Shown here: positions 41,105 through 53,736 of the stretch, in pieces
Layout of the letters: each line of letters begins with the position of its first letter
Position numbering within the stretch: the first letter of the stretch is position 1
Assembly (NCBI GenBank): GCA_035771175.1
Contig: CM069589.1
Coordinates: forward strand, 26,926,201-26,990,200
Direction: 5' to 3'
DNA length: 64,000 bases
Source: Paratinospora sagittata
Taxonomy: Eukaryota > Streptophyta > Magnoliopsida > Ranunculales > Menispermaceae
Notes under the pieces: model-generated
Seen by the model: the letters and a program-made list of their open reading frames with translations, nothing else
Told to the model about the DNA's origin: nothing
Database searches by the model: none
Position numbers and translations under genes: made by a program

Positions 41105-41860
41105 ATTGGAGTCCGGAAGAAAACGTTAAGCCTATTTTAATGTTTGTTACCCATTGACCACCGTACTTGTGAATCTAATCAGCAATCAAAATCAAAAAGC
41201 CTTAGCCATTTCTTTGGAGGTATGATTTGAGTTATTCGAAAGACGTTTAAAATATCGTTTCTTCCTCTTTTCAAAGCATTTTTAATCACTCAAACTGGAG
41301 TCAGGAATAAAATGTTATGGCTATTTGAATATTTTATCCCGATCAATCAACTTACTTATCGACCAAATCGTGAAGAAATGTTCCAAAAGCCATAACTTTT
41401 TATCCCGACTTTGATTTCAAGGAGTGAAAAAGAATTGAAAATGCCTTTTCTTCAAATTTCTAACGCATGTTCAATCAGACAAATTGGAGTCAGAATGAAA
41501 ACGTTATGTTTATTTTAAAGTTTCACATCGATCATTCAATTACTTCTCGTATGAATCGATAAGAAAAATTCAAATAGACTTACAGTTTAATCCTGACACT
41601 GATATGAGTTAATAAAAAGGCGTTGAAAATATTGTTTCTTCTTCTTTCCAAGGAATGTGCATTCACTCAAATTGGTGTCCGGAAGAAAACGTTATGGCTA
41701 TTTTAATGTTTGTTACCCATTGACCACCGTACTTGTGAATCTAATCAGCAATCAAAATCAAAAAGCCTTAGCCATTTCTTTGGAAGTATGATTTGAGTTA
41801 TTCAGAAGGCTTTTAAAATATCGTTTCTTCCTCTTTTCAACGCATTTTCAATCACTCAAA
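41105..41860. repeat. Last trimers of the left array type
   Basis: The trimer starting at 41105 and the A monomer starting at 41671 are still of the left type, with AAAACGTTATG in C and GGTGTCCGGAAG in A. The following B monomer is the first B' copy. This marks the boundary between the homogeneous array and the more diverged one. Confidence 0.75.
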
Positions 41861-42049
41861 ATGGAGTCAGGAATAAAATGTTATGGCTATTTGAATGATT
41901 TTTGCCGATCAATCAACTTACCTTTCGAATAAATCGTGACGAAAGTTCAAATTGCCGTAACTTTTCATTCCGACTTTGATTTGAGTTATTGAAAAAGAAT
42001 TGAAAATGTCTTTTCTTCCTATTTCTAACGCATTTTCAATAACACATAT
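41861..42049 (+). repeat. B' monomer variant, first of about 18
   Basis: B' replaces ATTTTATCCCGATC with GATTTTTGCCGATC, CGACCAAATCG with CGAATAAATCG, and AGCCATAACTTTTTATC with TGCCGTAACTTTTCATTC. The next C starts CATATTGGAGTCG(T)AATG. B' starts lie near 41861, 43559, 45821, 48646, 51476, 52042, 53173, 54302, 54866, 56563, 57127, 58187, 59316, 59880, 61577, 62141, 63202 and 63766. No B' is seen left of 41.8 kb. This first copy has a B-like beginning joined to a B' body. Confidence 0.88.
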
Positions 42050-43932
42050 TGGAGTCGTAATGAAAAAGTTATGGTTATTTTAAAGTTTCACACCGATCAT
42101 TCAATTACTTCTCGTATGAATCGAGAAGAAAAAATTCAAATAGACTTACAGTTTTATCCCGACACTGATATGAGTTAATAAAAAGGCGTTGAAAATATTG
42201 TTTCTTCTTCTTTCCAAGGAATGTGCATTCACTCAAATTGGAGTCCGGAAGAAAACGTTATGCCTATTTTAATGTTTGTTACCCATTAACCACCGTACTT
42301 GTGAATCTACTCAGCAATCAAAATCAAAAAGCCTTGGCCATTTCTTTGGAAGTATCATTTGAGTTATTCGAAAGACGTTTAAAATATCGTTTCTTTCTAT
42401 TTTCAAAGCATTTTTAATCACTCAAACTGGAGTCAGGAATAAAATGTTATGGATATTTGAATATTTTATCCCGATCAATCAACTTACTTATCGACCAAAT
42501 CGTGAAGAAATGTTCAAAAAGCCATAACTTTTTTTTCCCGACTTTGATTTCAAGGAGTGAAAAAGAATTGAAAATGCCTTTTCTTCCAATTTCTAAAGCT
42601 TGTTCAATCAGAGAAATTGGAGTCAGAATGAAAACGTTATGGTTATTTTAAAGTTTCACACTGGTCATTCAATTACTTCTCGTATGAATCGATAAGAAAA
42701 ATTCAAATAGACTTACAGTTTAATCCTGACACTGATATGAGTTAATAAAAAGGCGTTGAAAATATTGTTTCTTCTTCTTTCCAAGGAATGTGCATTCACT
42801 CAAATTGGTGTCCAGAAGAAAACGTTATGGCTATTTTAATGTTTGTTACCCTTTGACCACCGTACTTATGAATCTAATCAGCAATCAAAATCAAAAAGCC
42901 TTAGCCATTTCTTTGGAAGTATGATTTGAGTTATTCAGAAGGCGTTTAAAATATCGTTTCTTCCTCTTTTCAACGCATTTTCAATCACTCAAACTGGAGT
43001 CAGGAATAAAATGTTATGGCTATTTGAATATTTTATCCCGATCAATCAACTTACATATCGACCAAATCGTGAAGAAATGTTCAAAAAGCCATAACTTTTT
43101 ATCCCGACTTTGATTTGAAGGAGTGAAAAAGAATTGAAAATGCCTTTTCTTCCAATTTCTAACGCATGTTCAATCAGACAAATTGGAGTCAGAATGAAAA
43201 AGTGATGGTTATTTTAAAGTTTCACACCGATCATTCAATTACTTCTCGTATAATCGATAAGAAAAATTCAAATAGACTTACAGTTTAATCCTGACACTGA
43301 TATGAGTTAATAAAAAGGCGTTGAAAATATTGTTTCTTCTTCTTTCCAAGGAATGTGCAATCACTCAAATTGGAGTCCGAAAGAAAACGTTATGCCTATT
43401 TTAATGTTTCTTACCCATTGACCACCGTACTTGTGAATCTAATCAGCAATCAAAATCAAAAAGCCTTAGCCATTTCTTTGGAAGTATGGTTTGAGTTATT
43501 CGAAAGACGTTTAAAATATCATTTCTTCCTCTTTCCAACGCATTTTCAATCACTAAAATCGAAGTCGGGAATAAAATGTTATGGCTATTTGAATGATTTT
43601 TGCCGATCAATCAACTTACTTTTCGAATAAATCGTGACGAAAGTTCAAATTGCCGTAACTTTTCATTCCGACATTGAATTGAGTTATTGAAAAAGAATTG
43701 AAAATGTCTTTTCTTCCTATTTCTAACGCATTTGCAATCACACATATTGGAGTCGTAATGAAAAAGTTATGGTTATTTTAAAGTTTCACACCGATCATTC
43801 AATTACTTCTTGTATGAATCGAGAAGAAAAAATTCAAAGACTTACAGTTTTATCCCGACACTGATATGAGTTAATAAAAAGGCGTTGAAAATATTGTTTC
43901 TTCTTCTTTCCAAGGAATGTGGATTCACTCAA

Positions 43933-44121
43933 ATTGGAGTCCGGAAGAAAACGTTATGGCTATTTTAATGTTTGCTAGCCATTGACCACCGTACTTATGA
44001 ATCTAACCAGCAATCAAAATCCAAAACCCTTAGCCATTTCTTTGGAAGTATGATTTGAGTTATTTAGAAGGCGTTTAAAATATCGTTTCTCCCTCTTTTC
44101 AATGCATTTTCAATTCACTCA
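43933..44121 (+). repeat. A' monomer variant marked by GCTAGC
   Basis: In this A version TTTGTTACCCATTG becomes TTTGCTAGCCATTG, and ACTTATGAATCTAACCAGC and AAAACCCTTAGCC follow. The hexamer GCTAGC is not seen in ordinary A monomers. The variant is seen at trimers starting 43933, 46195, 50153, 51852, 52417, 54676, 56937, 58562, 59690, 61951 and 63576, and nowhere left of 43.9 kb. It serves as a marker of the right-hand array. Confidence 0.88.
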
Positions 44122-47100
44122 AACTGGAGTCAGGAATAGAATGTTATGGCTATTTGAATATTTTATCCCGATCAATCAACTTACATATCGACCAAATCGC
44201 GAAGAAATGTTCAAAAAGCCATAACTTTTTATCCCGACTTTGATTTGAAGGAGTGAAAAAGAATTGAAAATGCCTTTTCATCCAATTTCTAACGCATGTT
44301 CAATCAGACAAATTGGAGTCAGAATGAAAAAGTGATGGTTATTTTAAAGTTTCACACCGATCATTCAATTACTTCTCGTATAATCGATAAGAAAAATTCA
44401 AATAGACTTACAGTTTAATCTTGACACTGATATGAGTTAATAAAAAGGGGTTGAAAATATTGTTTCTTCTTCTTTCCAAGGAATGTGCAATCACTCAAAT
44501 TGGAGTCCGGAAGAAAACGTTATGCCTATTTTAATGTTTGTTACCCATTGACCACCGTACTTGTGAATCTAATCAGCAATCAAAATCAAAAAGCCTTAGC
44601 CATTTCTTTGGAAGTATGATTTGAGTTATTCGAAAGACGTTTAAAATATCGTTTCTTCCTCTTTTCAAAGAATTTTTAATCACTCAAACTGGAGTCAGGA
44701 ATAAAATGTTATGGCTATTTGAATATTTTATCCCGATCAATCAATATACTTATCGAACAATTTCGTGAAGAAATGTTCAAAAAGCCATAACTTTTTATCC
44801 CGACTTTGATTTCAAGGAGTGAAAAAGAATTGAAAATGCCTTTTCTTCCAATTTCTAAGGCATGTTCAATCAGACAAATTGGAGTCAGAATGAAAAAGTG
44901 ATGGTTATTTTAAAGTTTCACACCGATCATTCAATTACTTCTCGTATGAATTGATAAGAATAATTCAAATAGACATACAGTTTAATCCTGACACTGATAT
45001 GAGTTAATAAAAAGGCGTTGAAAATATTGTTTCTTCTTCTTTCCAAGGAATGTGCATTCACTCAAATTGGTGTCCAGAAGAAAACGTTATGCCTATTTTA
45101 ATGTTTGTTACCCATTGACCACCGTACTTATGAATCTAATCAGCAATCAAAATCAAAAAGCCTTAGCCATTTCTTTGGAAGTATGATTTGAGTTATTCAG
45201 AAGGCGTTTAAAATATCGTTTCTTCCTCTTTTCAACGCATTTTCAATCACTCAAACTGGAGTCAGGAATAAAATGTTTTGGCTATTTGAATATTCTATCC
45301 CGATCAATCAACTTACTTATCGACCAAATCGTGAAGAAATGTTCAAAAAGCCATAACTTTTTATCCCGACTTTGATTTCAAGGAGTGAAAAAGAATTGAA
45401 AATGCCTTTTCTTCCAATTTCTAACGCATGTTCGATTAGACAAATTGGAGTCAGAATGAAAAAGTGATGGTTATTTTAAAGTTTCACACCGATCATTCAA
45501 TTACTTCTCGTATAATCGATAAGAAAAATTCAAATAGACTTACAGTTTAATCCTGACACTGACATGAGTTAATAAAAAGGCGTTGAAAATATTGTTTCTT
45601 CTTCTTTCCAAGGAATGTGCAATCACTCAAATTGGAGTCCGGAAGAAAACGTTATGCCTATTTTAATGTTTCTTACCCATTGACCACCGTACTTGTGATT
45701 CTAATCAGCAATCAAAATCAAAAAGCCTTAGCCATTTCTTTGGAAGTATGATTTGAGTTATTCGAAAGATGTTTAAAATATCATTTCTTCCTCTTTCCAA
45801 CGCATTTTCAATCACTAAAATCGAAGTCGGGAATAAAATGTTATGGCTATTTGAATGATTTTTGCCGATCAATCAACTTACCTTTCGAATAAATCGTGAC
45901 GAAAGTTCAAATTGCCGTAACTTTTCATTCCGACTTTGATTTGAGTTATTGAAAAAGAATTGAAAATGTCTTTTCTTCCTATTTCTAACGCATTTTCAAT
46001 CACACATATTGGAGTCGTAATGAAAAAGTTATGGTTATTTTAAAGTTTCACACCGATCATTCAATTACTTCTTGTATGAATCGAGAAGAAAAAATTCAAA
46101 GACTTACAGTTTTATCCCGACACTGATATGAGTTAATAAACAGGCGTTGAAAATATTGTTTCTTCTTCTTTCCAAGGAATGTGCATTCACTCAAATTGGA
46201 GTCCGGACGAAAACGTTATGGCTATTTTAATGTTTGCTAGCCATTGACCGCCGTACTTATAAATCTAACCAGCAATCAAAATCAAAAACCCTTAGCCATT
46301 TTTTGGAAGTATGATTTGAGTTATTCAGAAGGCGTTTAAAATATCGTTTCTCCCTCTTTTCAATGCATTTTCAATTACTCAAACTGGAGTCAGGAATAGA
46401 ATGTTATGGCTATTTGAATATTTTATCCCGATCAATCAACTTACATATCGACCAAATCGCGAAGAAATGTTCAAAAAGCTATAACTTTTTATCCCGACTT
46501 TGATTTGAAGGAGTGAAAAAGAATTGAAAATGCCTTTTCATCCAATTTCTAACGCATGTTCAATCAGACAAATTGGAGTCAGAATGAAAAAGTGATGGTT
46601 ATTTTAAAGTTTCACACCGATCATTCAATTACTTCTCGTATGAATCGATAAGAAAAACTCAAATAGACTTACAGTTTAATCCTGACACTGATATGAGTTA
46701 ATACAAAGGCGTTGAAAATATTGTTTCTTCTTCTTTCCAAGGAATGTGCAATCACTCAAATTGGAGTCCGGAAGAAAACATTATGCCTATTTTAAGGTTT
46801 GTTACCCATTGACCACCGTACTTGTGAATCTAATCAGCAATCAAAATCCAAAAGCCTTAGCCATTTCTTCGGAAGTATGATTTGAGTTATTCGAAAGACG
46901 TTTAAAATATCGTTTCTTCCTCTTTTCAAAGCATTTTTAATCACTCAAACTGGAGTCAGGAATAAAATGTTATGGCTATTTCAATATTTTATCCCGATCA
47001 ATCAATTTACTTATCGACCAAATCGTGAAGAAATGTTCAAAAAGCCATAACTTTTTATCCCGACTTTGATTTCAAGGAGAGAAAACGAATAGAAAATGCC

Positions 47101-50100
47101 TTTTCTTCCAATTTCTAATGCATGTTCAGTCAGACAAATTGGAGTCAGAATGAAAAAGTGATGGTTATTTTAAAGTTTCACACCGATCGTTCAATTACTT
47201 CTCATATAATCGATAAGAAAAATTCAAATAGACTTATAGTTTAATCCTGACACTGATATGAGTTAATAAAAAGGCGTTGAAAATATAGTTTCTTCTTCTT
47301 TCCAAGGAATGTGCATTCACTCAAATTGGTGTCCAGAAGAAAGCGTTATGCCTATTTTAATGTTTGTTACCCATTGACCACCGTACTTATGAATCTAATC
47401 AGCAATCAAAATCAAAAAGCCTTAGCCATTTCTTTGGAAGTATGATTTGAGTTATTCAGAAGGCGTTTAAAATATCGTTTCTTCCTCTTTTCAACGCATT
47501 TTCAATCACTCAAACTGGAGTCAGGATTAAAATGTTATGGCTATTTGAATATTTTATCCCGATCAATGAACTTACATATCGACCAAATCGTGAAGAAATG
47601 TTCAAAAAGCCATAACTTTTTATCCCGACTTTGATTTGAAGGAGTGAAAAAGAATTGAAAATGCCTTTTCATCCAATTTCTAACGCATGTTCAATCAGAC
47701 AAATTGGAGTCAGAATGAAAAAGTGATGGTTATTTTAAAGTTTCACACCGATCATTCAATTACTTCTCGTACAATCGATAAGAAAAATTCAAATAGACTT
47801 ACAGTTTAATCCTGACACTGATATGAGTTAATAAAAAGGGGTTGAAAATATTGTTTCTTCTTCTTTCCAAGGAATGTGCAATCACTCAAATGGGAGTCCG
47901 GAAGAAAACGTTATGCCTATTTTAATGTTTGTTACCCATTGACCACCGTACTTATGAATCTAATCAGCAATCAAAATCAAAAAGCCTTAGCCATTTCTTT
48001 GGAAGTATGATTTGAGTTATTCAGAAGGCGTTTAAAATATCGTTTCTTCCTCTTTTCAACGCATTTTTAATCACTCAAACTGGAGTCAGGAATAAAATGT
48101 TATGGCTATTTGGGTATTTTATCCCGATCAATCAATATACTTATCGACCAATTTCGTGAAGAAATGTTCAAAAAGCCATAACTTTTTATCCCGACTTTGA
48201 TTTCAAGGAGTGAAAAAGAATTGAAAATAACTTTTCTTCCAATTTCTAATGCATGTTCAATCAGACAAATTGGAGTCAGAATGAAAAAGTGATGGTTATT
48301 TTAAGGTTTCACACCGATCATTCAATTACTTCTCGTATAATCGATAAGAAAAATTCAAATAGACTTACAGTTTAATCCTGACACTGATATGAGTTAATAA
48401 AAAGGGGTTGAAAATATTGTTTCTTCTTCTTTCCAAGGAATGTGCAATCACTCAAATTGGAGTCCGGAAGAAAACGTTATGCCTATTTTAATGTTTGTTA
48501 CCCATTGACCACCGTACTTGTGAATCTAATCAGCAATCAAAATCAAAAAGCCTTAGCCATTTCTTTGGAAGTATGATTTGAGTTATTCGAAAGACGTTTA
48601 AAATATCATTTCTTCCTCTTTCCAACGCATTTTCAATCACTAAAATCGAAGTCGGGAATAAAATATTATGGCTATTTGAATTATTTTTGCCGATCAATCA
48701 ACTTACTTATCGAATAAATCCTGACGAAAGTTCAAATTGCCGTAACTTTTCATTCCGAATTTGATTTAAGTTATTGAAAAAGAATTGAAAATGTCTTTTC
48801 TTCCTATTTCTAACGCATTTTCAATCACACAAATTGGAGTCAGAATGAAAAAGTGATGGTTATTTTAAAGTTTCACACCGATCATTCAATTACTTCTCGT
48901 ATGAATCGATAAGAAAAACTCAAATAGACTTACAGTTTAATCCTGACACTGATATGAATTAATAAAAAGGCGTTGAAAATATTGTTTCTTCTTCTTTCCA
49001 TGGAATGTGCAATCACTCAAATTGGAGTCCGGAAGAAAACCTTATGCCTATTTTAATGTTTGTTACCCATTGACCACCGTACTTGTGAATCTAATCAGCA
49101 ACCAAAATCAAAAAGCCATAGCCATTTCTTTGGAAGTATGATTTGAGTTATTCGAAAGACGTTTAAAATATCGTTTCTTCCTCTTTTCAAAGCATTTTTA
49201 ATCACTCAAGCTGGAGTCAGGAATAGAATGTTATGGCTATTTGGATATTTTATCCCGATCAATCAACTTACATATCGACCAAATCGTGAAGAAATGTTCA
49301 AAAAGCCATAACTTTTTATCCCGACTTTGATTTGAAGGAGAGAAAAAGAATTGAAAATGCCTTTTCATCCAATTTCTAACGCATGTTCAATCAGACAAAT
49401 TGGAGTCAGAATGAAAAAGTGATGGTTATTTTAAAGTTTCACACCGATCATTCAATTACTTCTCGTATGAATCGATAAGAAAAACTCAAATAGACTTACG
49501 GTTTAATCCTGACACTGATATGAATTAATAAAAAGGCGTTGAAAATATTGTTTCTTCTTCTTTCCATGGAATGTGCAATCACTCAAATTGGAGTCCGGAA
49601 GAAAACCTTATGCCTATTTTAATGTTTGTTACCCATTGACCACCGTACTTGTGAATCTAATCAGCAATCAAAATCAAAAAGCCATAGCCATTTCTTTGGA
49701 AGTATGATTTGAGTTATTCGAAAGACGTTTAAAATATCGTTTCTTCCTCTTTTCAAAGCATTTTTAATCACTCAAGCTGGAGTCAGGAATAAAATGTTAT
49801 GGCTATTTGAATATTTTATCCCGATCAATCAACTTACTTATCGACCAAATCGTGAAGAAATGTTCAAAAAGCCATAACTTTTTATCCAGACTTTGATTTC
49901 AAGGAGTGGAAAAGAATTGAAAATGCCTTTTCTTCCAATTTCTAACGCATGTTCAATCAGACAAATTGGAGTCAGAATGAAAAAGTGATGGTTATTTTAA
50001 AGTTTCACCCCGATCATTCAATTACTTCTCGTATGAATCGAGAAGAAAAATTCAAATAGACTTACAGTTTTATCCCGACACTGACATGAGTTAATAAAAC

Positions 50101-51475
50101 GGCGTTGAAAATATTGTTTCTTCTTCTTTCCAAGGAATGTGCATTCACTCAAATTGGAGTCCGGAAGAAAACGTTATGGCTATTTTAATGTTTGCTAGCC
50201 ATTGACCACCATACTTATGAATCTAACCAGCAATCAAAATCAAAAACCCTTAGCCATTTCTTTGGAAGTATGATTTGAGTTATTCAGAAGGCGTTTAAAA
50301 TATCGTTTCTTCCTCTTTTCAATGCATTTTCAATCACTCAAACTGGAGTCAGGAATAGAATGTTATGGCTATTTGAATATTTTATCCCGATCAATCAACT
50401 TACATATTGACCAAATCGTGAAGAAATGTTCAAAAAGCCATAACTTTTTATCCCGACTTTGATTTGAAGGAGTGAAAAAGAATTGAAAATGCCTTTTCAT
50501 CCAATTTCTAACGCATGTTCAATCAGACAAATTGGAGTCAGAATGAAAAAGTGATGGTTATTTTAAAGTTTCACACCGATCATTCAATTACTTCTCGTAA
50601 GAATCGATAAGAAAAACTCAAATAGACTTACAGTTTAATCCTGACACTGATATGAGTTAATAAAAAGGCGTTGAAAATATTGTTTCTTCTTCTTTCCAAG
50701 GAATGTGCATTCACTCAAATTGGAGTCCGGAAGAAAACCTTATGCCTATTTTAATGTTTGTTACCCATTGACCACCGTACTTGTGAATCTAATCAGCAAT
50801 CAAAATCAAAAAGCCATAGCAATTTCTTTGGAAGTAGGATTTGAGTTATTCGAAAGACGTTTAAAATATCGTTTCTTCCTCTTTTCAAAGCATTTTTAAT
50901 CACTCAAACTGGAGTCAGGAATAAAATGTTAGGGCTATTTGAATATTTTATCCCGATCAATCAACTTACTTATCGACCAAATCGTGAAGAAATGTTCAAA
51001 AAGCCATAACTATTTATCCAGACTTTGATTTCAAGGAGTGAAAAAGAATTGAAAATGCCTTTTCTTCCGATTTCTAACGCATGTTCAATCAAACAAATTG
51101 GAGTCAGAATGAAAAAGTGATGGTTATTTTAAAGTTTCACACCGATCATTCAATTACTTCTCGTATGAATCGATAAGAAAAATTCAAAATAGACTTACAG
51201 TTTAATCCTGACACTGATATGAGTTAATAAAAAGGCGTTGAAAATATTGTTTCTTCTTCTTTCCAAGGAATGTGCAATCACTCAAATTGGAGTCCGGAAG
51301 AAAACGTTATGCCTATTTTAATGTTTGTTACCCATTGACCACCGTACCTGTGAATCTAATCAGCAATCAAAATCAAAAAGCCTTAGCCATTTCTTTGGAA
51401 GTATGATTTGAGTTATTCGAAAAATGTTTAAAATATCGTTTCTTCCTCTTTCCAACGCATTTTCAATCCCTAAAA

Positions 51476-51663
51476 TCGAAGTCGGGAATAAAATGTTGTG
51501 GCTATTTGAATGATTTTTGCCGAGCAATCAACTTACATATCGACCAAATCGTGAAGAAATGTTCAAAAAGCCATAACTTTTTATCCAGACTTTGATTTCA
51601 AGGAGTGAAAAAGAATTGAAAATGCCTTTTCTTCCAATTTCTAACGCATGTTCAATCAGACAA
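51476..51663 (+). repeat. Chimeric B'/B monomer
   Basis: The monomer begins as B' (TCGAAGTCGGGAATAAAA, GATTTTTGCCGA) and continues as ordinary B (CATATCGACCAAATCGTGAAG, AAAAGCCATAAC). The switch lies within about 51521-51537, in sequence common to both types. It indicates recombination or gene conversion between the two B types inside a monomer. Confidence 0.83.
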
Positions 51664-52038
51664 ATTGGAGTCCAAATGAAAAAGTGATGGTTATTTTAAA
51701 GTTTCACACCGATCATTCAATTACTTCTCGTATGAATCGATAAGAAAAATTCAAATAGACTTACAGTTTAATCCTTACACTGATATGAGTTAATAAAAAG
51801 GCGTTGAAAATATTGTTTCTTCTTCTTTCCAAGGAATGTGCATTCACTCAAATTGGAGTCCGGAAGAAAACGTTATGCCTATTTTAATGTTTGCTAGCCA
51901 TTGACCACCATACTTATGAATCTAACCAGCAATCAAAATCAAAAACCCTTAGCCATTTCGTTGGAAGTATGATTTGAGTTATTCAGAAGGCGTTTAAAAT
52001 ATCGTTTCCTCCTCTTTCCAACGCATTTTCAATCCCTA

Positions 52039-52163
52039 AAATCGAAGTCGGGAATAAAATGTTATGGCTATTTGAATGATTTTTGCCGATCAATCAACTT
52101 ACTTATCGAATAAATCGTGACGAAAGTTCAAATTGCCGTAACTTTTCATTCCGACTTTGATTT
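52039..52163 (+). repeat. Inverted repeat inside a B' monomer
   Basis: The left arm is 52039-52073 and the right arm 52130-52163, separated by 56 bp. Aligning the left arm with the reverse complement of the right gives about 29 matches in 35 columns. The left arm reads TCGAAGTCGGG where B has CTGGAGTCAGG, and the right arm carries GCCGTAAC. The dyad is thus kept although both arms have changed relative to B. Confidence 0.75.
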
Positions 52164-53736
52164 GAGTTATTGAAAAAGAATTGAAATTGTCTTTTCTTCC
52201 TATTTCTAACGCATTTTCAATCACACATATTGGAGTCGTAATGAAAAAGTTATGGTTATTTTAAAGTTTCACACCGATCATTCAATTACTTCTCGTATGA
52301 ATCGAGAAGAAAAATTCAAATAGACTTACAGTTTTATCCCGACACTGATATGAGTTAATAAAAAGGCGTTGAAAATATTGTTTCTTCTTCTTTCCAAGGA
52401 ATGTGCATTCACTCAAATTGGAGTCCGGAAGAAAACGTTATGGCTATTTTAATGTTTGCTAGCCATTGACCACCATACTTATGAATCTAACCAGCAATCA
52501 AAATCAAAAACCCTTAGCCATTTCGTTGGAAGTATGATTTGAGTTATTCAGAAGGCGTTTAAAATATCGTTTCCTCCTCTTTTCAATGCATTTTCAATCA
52601 CTCAAACTGGAGTCAGGAATAGAATGTTATGGCTATTTGAATATTTTATCCCGTTCAATCAACTTACATATCGACCAAATCGTGAAGAAATGTTCAAAAA
52701 GCCATAACTTTTTATCCCGACTTTGATTTGAAGGAGTGAAAAAGAATTGAAAATGCCTTTTCTTCCAATTTCTAACGCATGTTCAATCAGACAAATTGGA
52801 GTCAAAATGAAAAAGTGATGGTTATTTTAAAGTTTCACACCAATCATTCAATTACTTCTCGTATGAATCAATAAGAAAAATTCAAATAGACTTACAGTTT
52901 AATCCTTACACTGATATGAGTTAATAAAAAGGCGTTGAAAATATTGTTTCTTCTTCTTTCCAAGGAATGTGCATTCACTCAAATTGGAGTCCGGAAGAAA
53001 ACGTTATGCCTATTTTAATGTTTGTTACCCATTGACCACCGTACTTGTGAATCTAATCAGCAATCAAAATCAAAAAGCCTTAGCCATTTCTTTGGAAGTA
53101 TGATTTGAGTTATTCGAAAGACGTTTAAAATATTGTTTCCTTCTCTTTCCAACGCATTTTCAATCCCTAAAATTGAAGTCGGGAATAAATTGTTATGGCT
53201 ATTTGAATGATTTTTGCCGATCAATCAACTTACTTATCGAATAAATCGTGACGAAAGTTCAAATTACCGTAACTTTTCATTCCGACTTTGATTTGAGTTA
53301 TTGAAAAAGAATTGAAAATGTCTTTTCTTCCTATTTCTAACGCATTTTCAATCACACATATTGGAGTCGTAATGAAAAAGTTATGGTTATTTTAAAGTTT
53401 CACACCGATCATTCAATTACTTCTCGTATGAATCGAGAAGAAAAATTCAAATAGACTTACAGTTTTATCCCGACACTGATATGAGTTAATAAAAAGGCGT
53501 TGAAAATATTGTTTCTTCTTCTTTCCAACGAATGTGCAATCAGTCAAATTGGAGTCCGGAAGAAAACATTATGCCGATTTTAATGTTTGTTACCCATTGA
53601 CCACCGTACTTGTGAATCTAATCAGCAATCAAAATCAAAAAGCCTTAGCCATTTCTTTGGAAGTATGATTTGAGTTATTCGAAAGACGTTTAAAATATCG
53701 TTTCTTCCTCTTTTCAAAGCATTTTTAATCACTCAA

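Larger units (their letters stand above)
41861..53736. repeat. Diverged right-hand array with B' and A' variants
   Basis: Trimer starts are 42237, 42804, 43369, 43933, 44499, 45066, 45631, 46195, 46760, 47325, 47890, 48456, 49021, 49587, 50153, 50719, 51286, 51852, 52417, 52983 and 53548. Steps vary from 564 to 567 bp through one- and two-base indels (TCGTATAATCG for TCGTATGAATCG, AATTCAAAGACTT for AATTCAAATAGACTT). Most ordinary C monomers read AAAAAGTGATGG. A four-trimer period of about 2262 bp links 43369 with 45631 and 43933 with 46195. The 49021 and 49587 trimers are a near-identical adjacent pair. Confidence 0.85.

Noticed and set aside
43355..43630. A 91-codon open frame, the longest noticed
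   Set aside because: It runs through ordinary A and B' repeat text and is open only because the usual stop in GTATGATTT became GTATGGTTT. The same frame is closed in most other A copies. No start context, domain or conservation of reading frame is seen.
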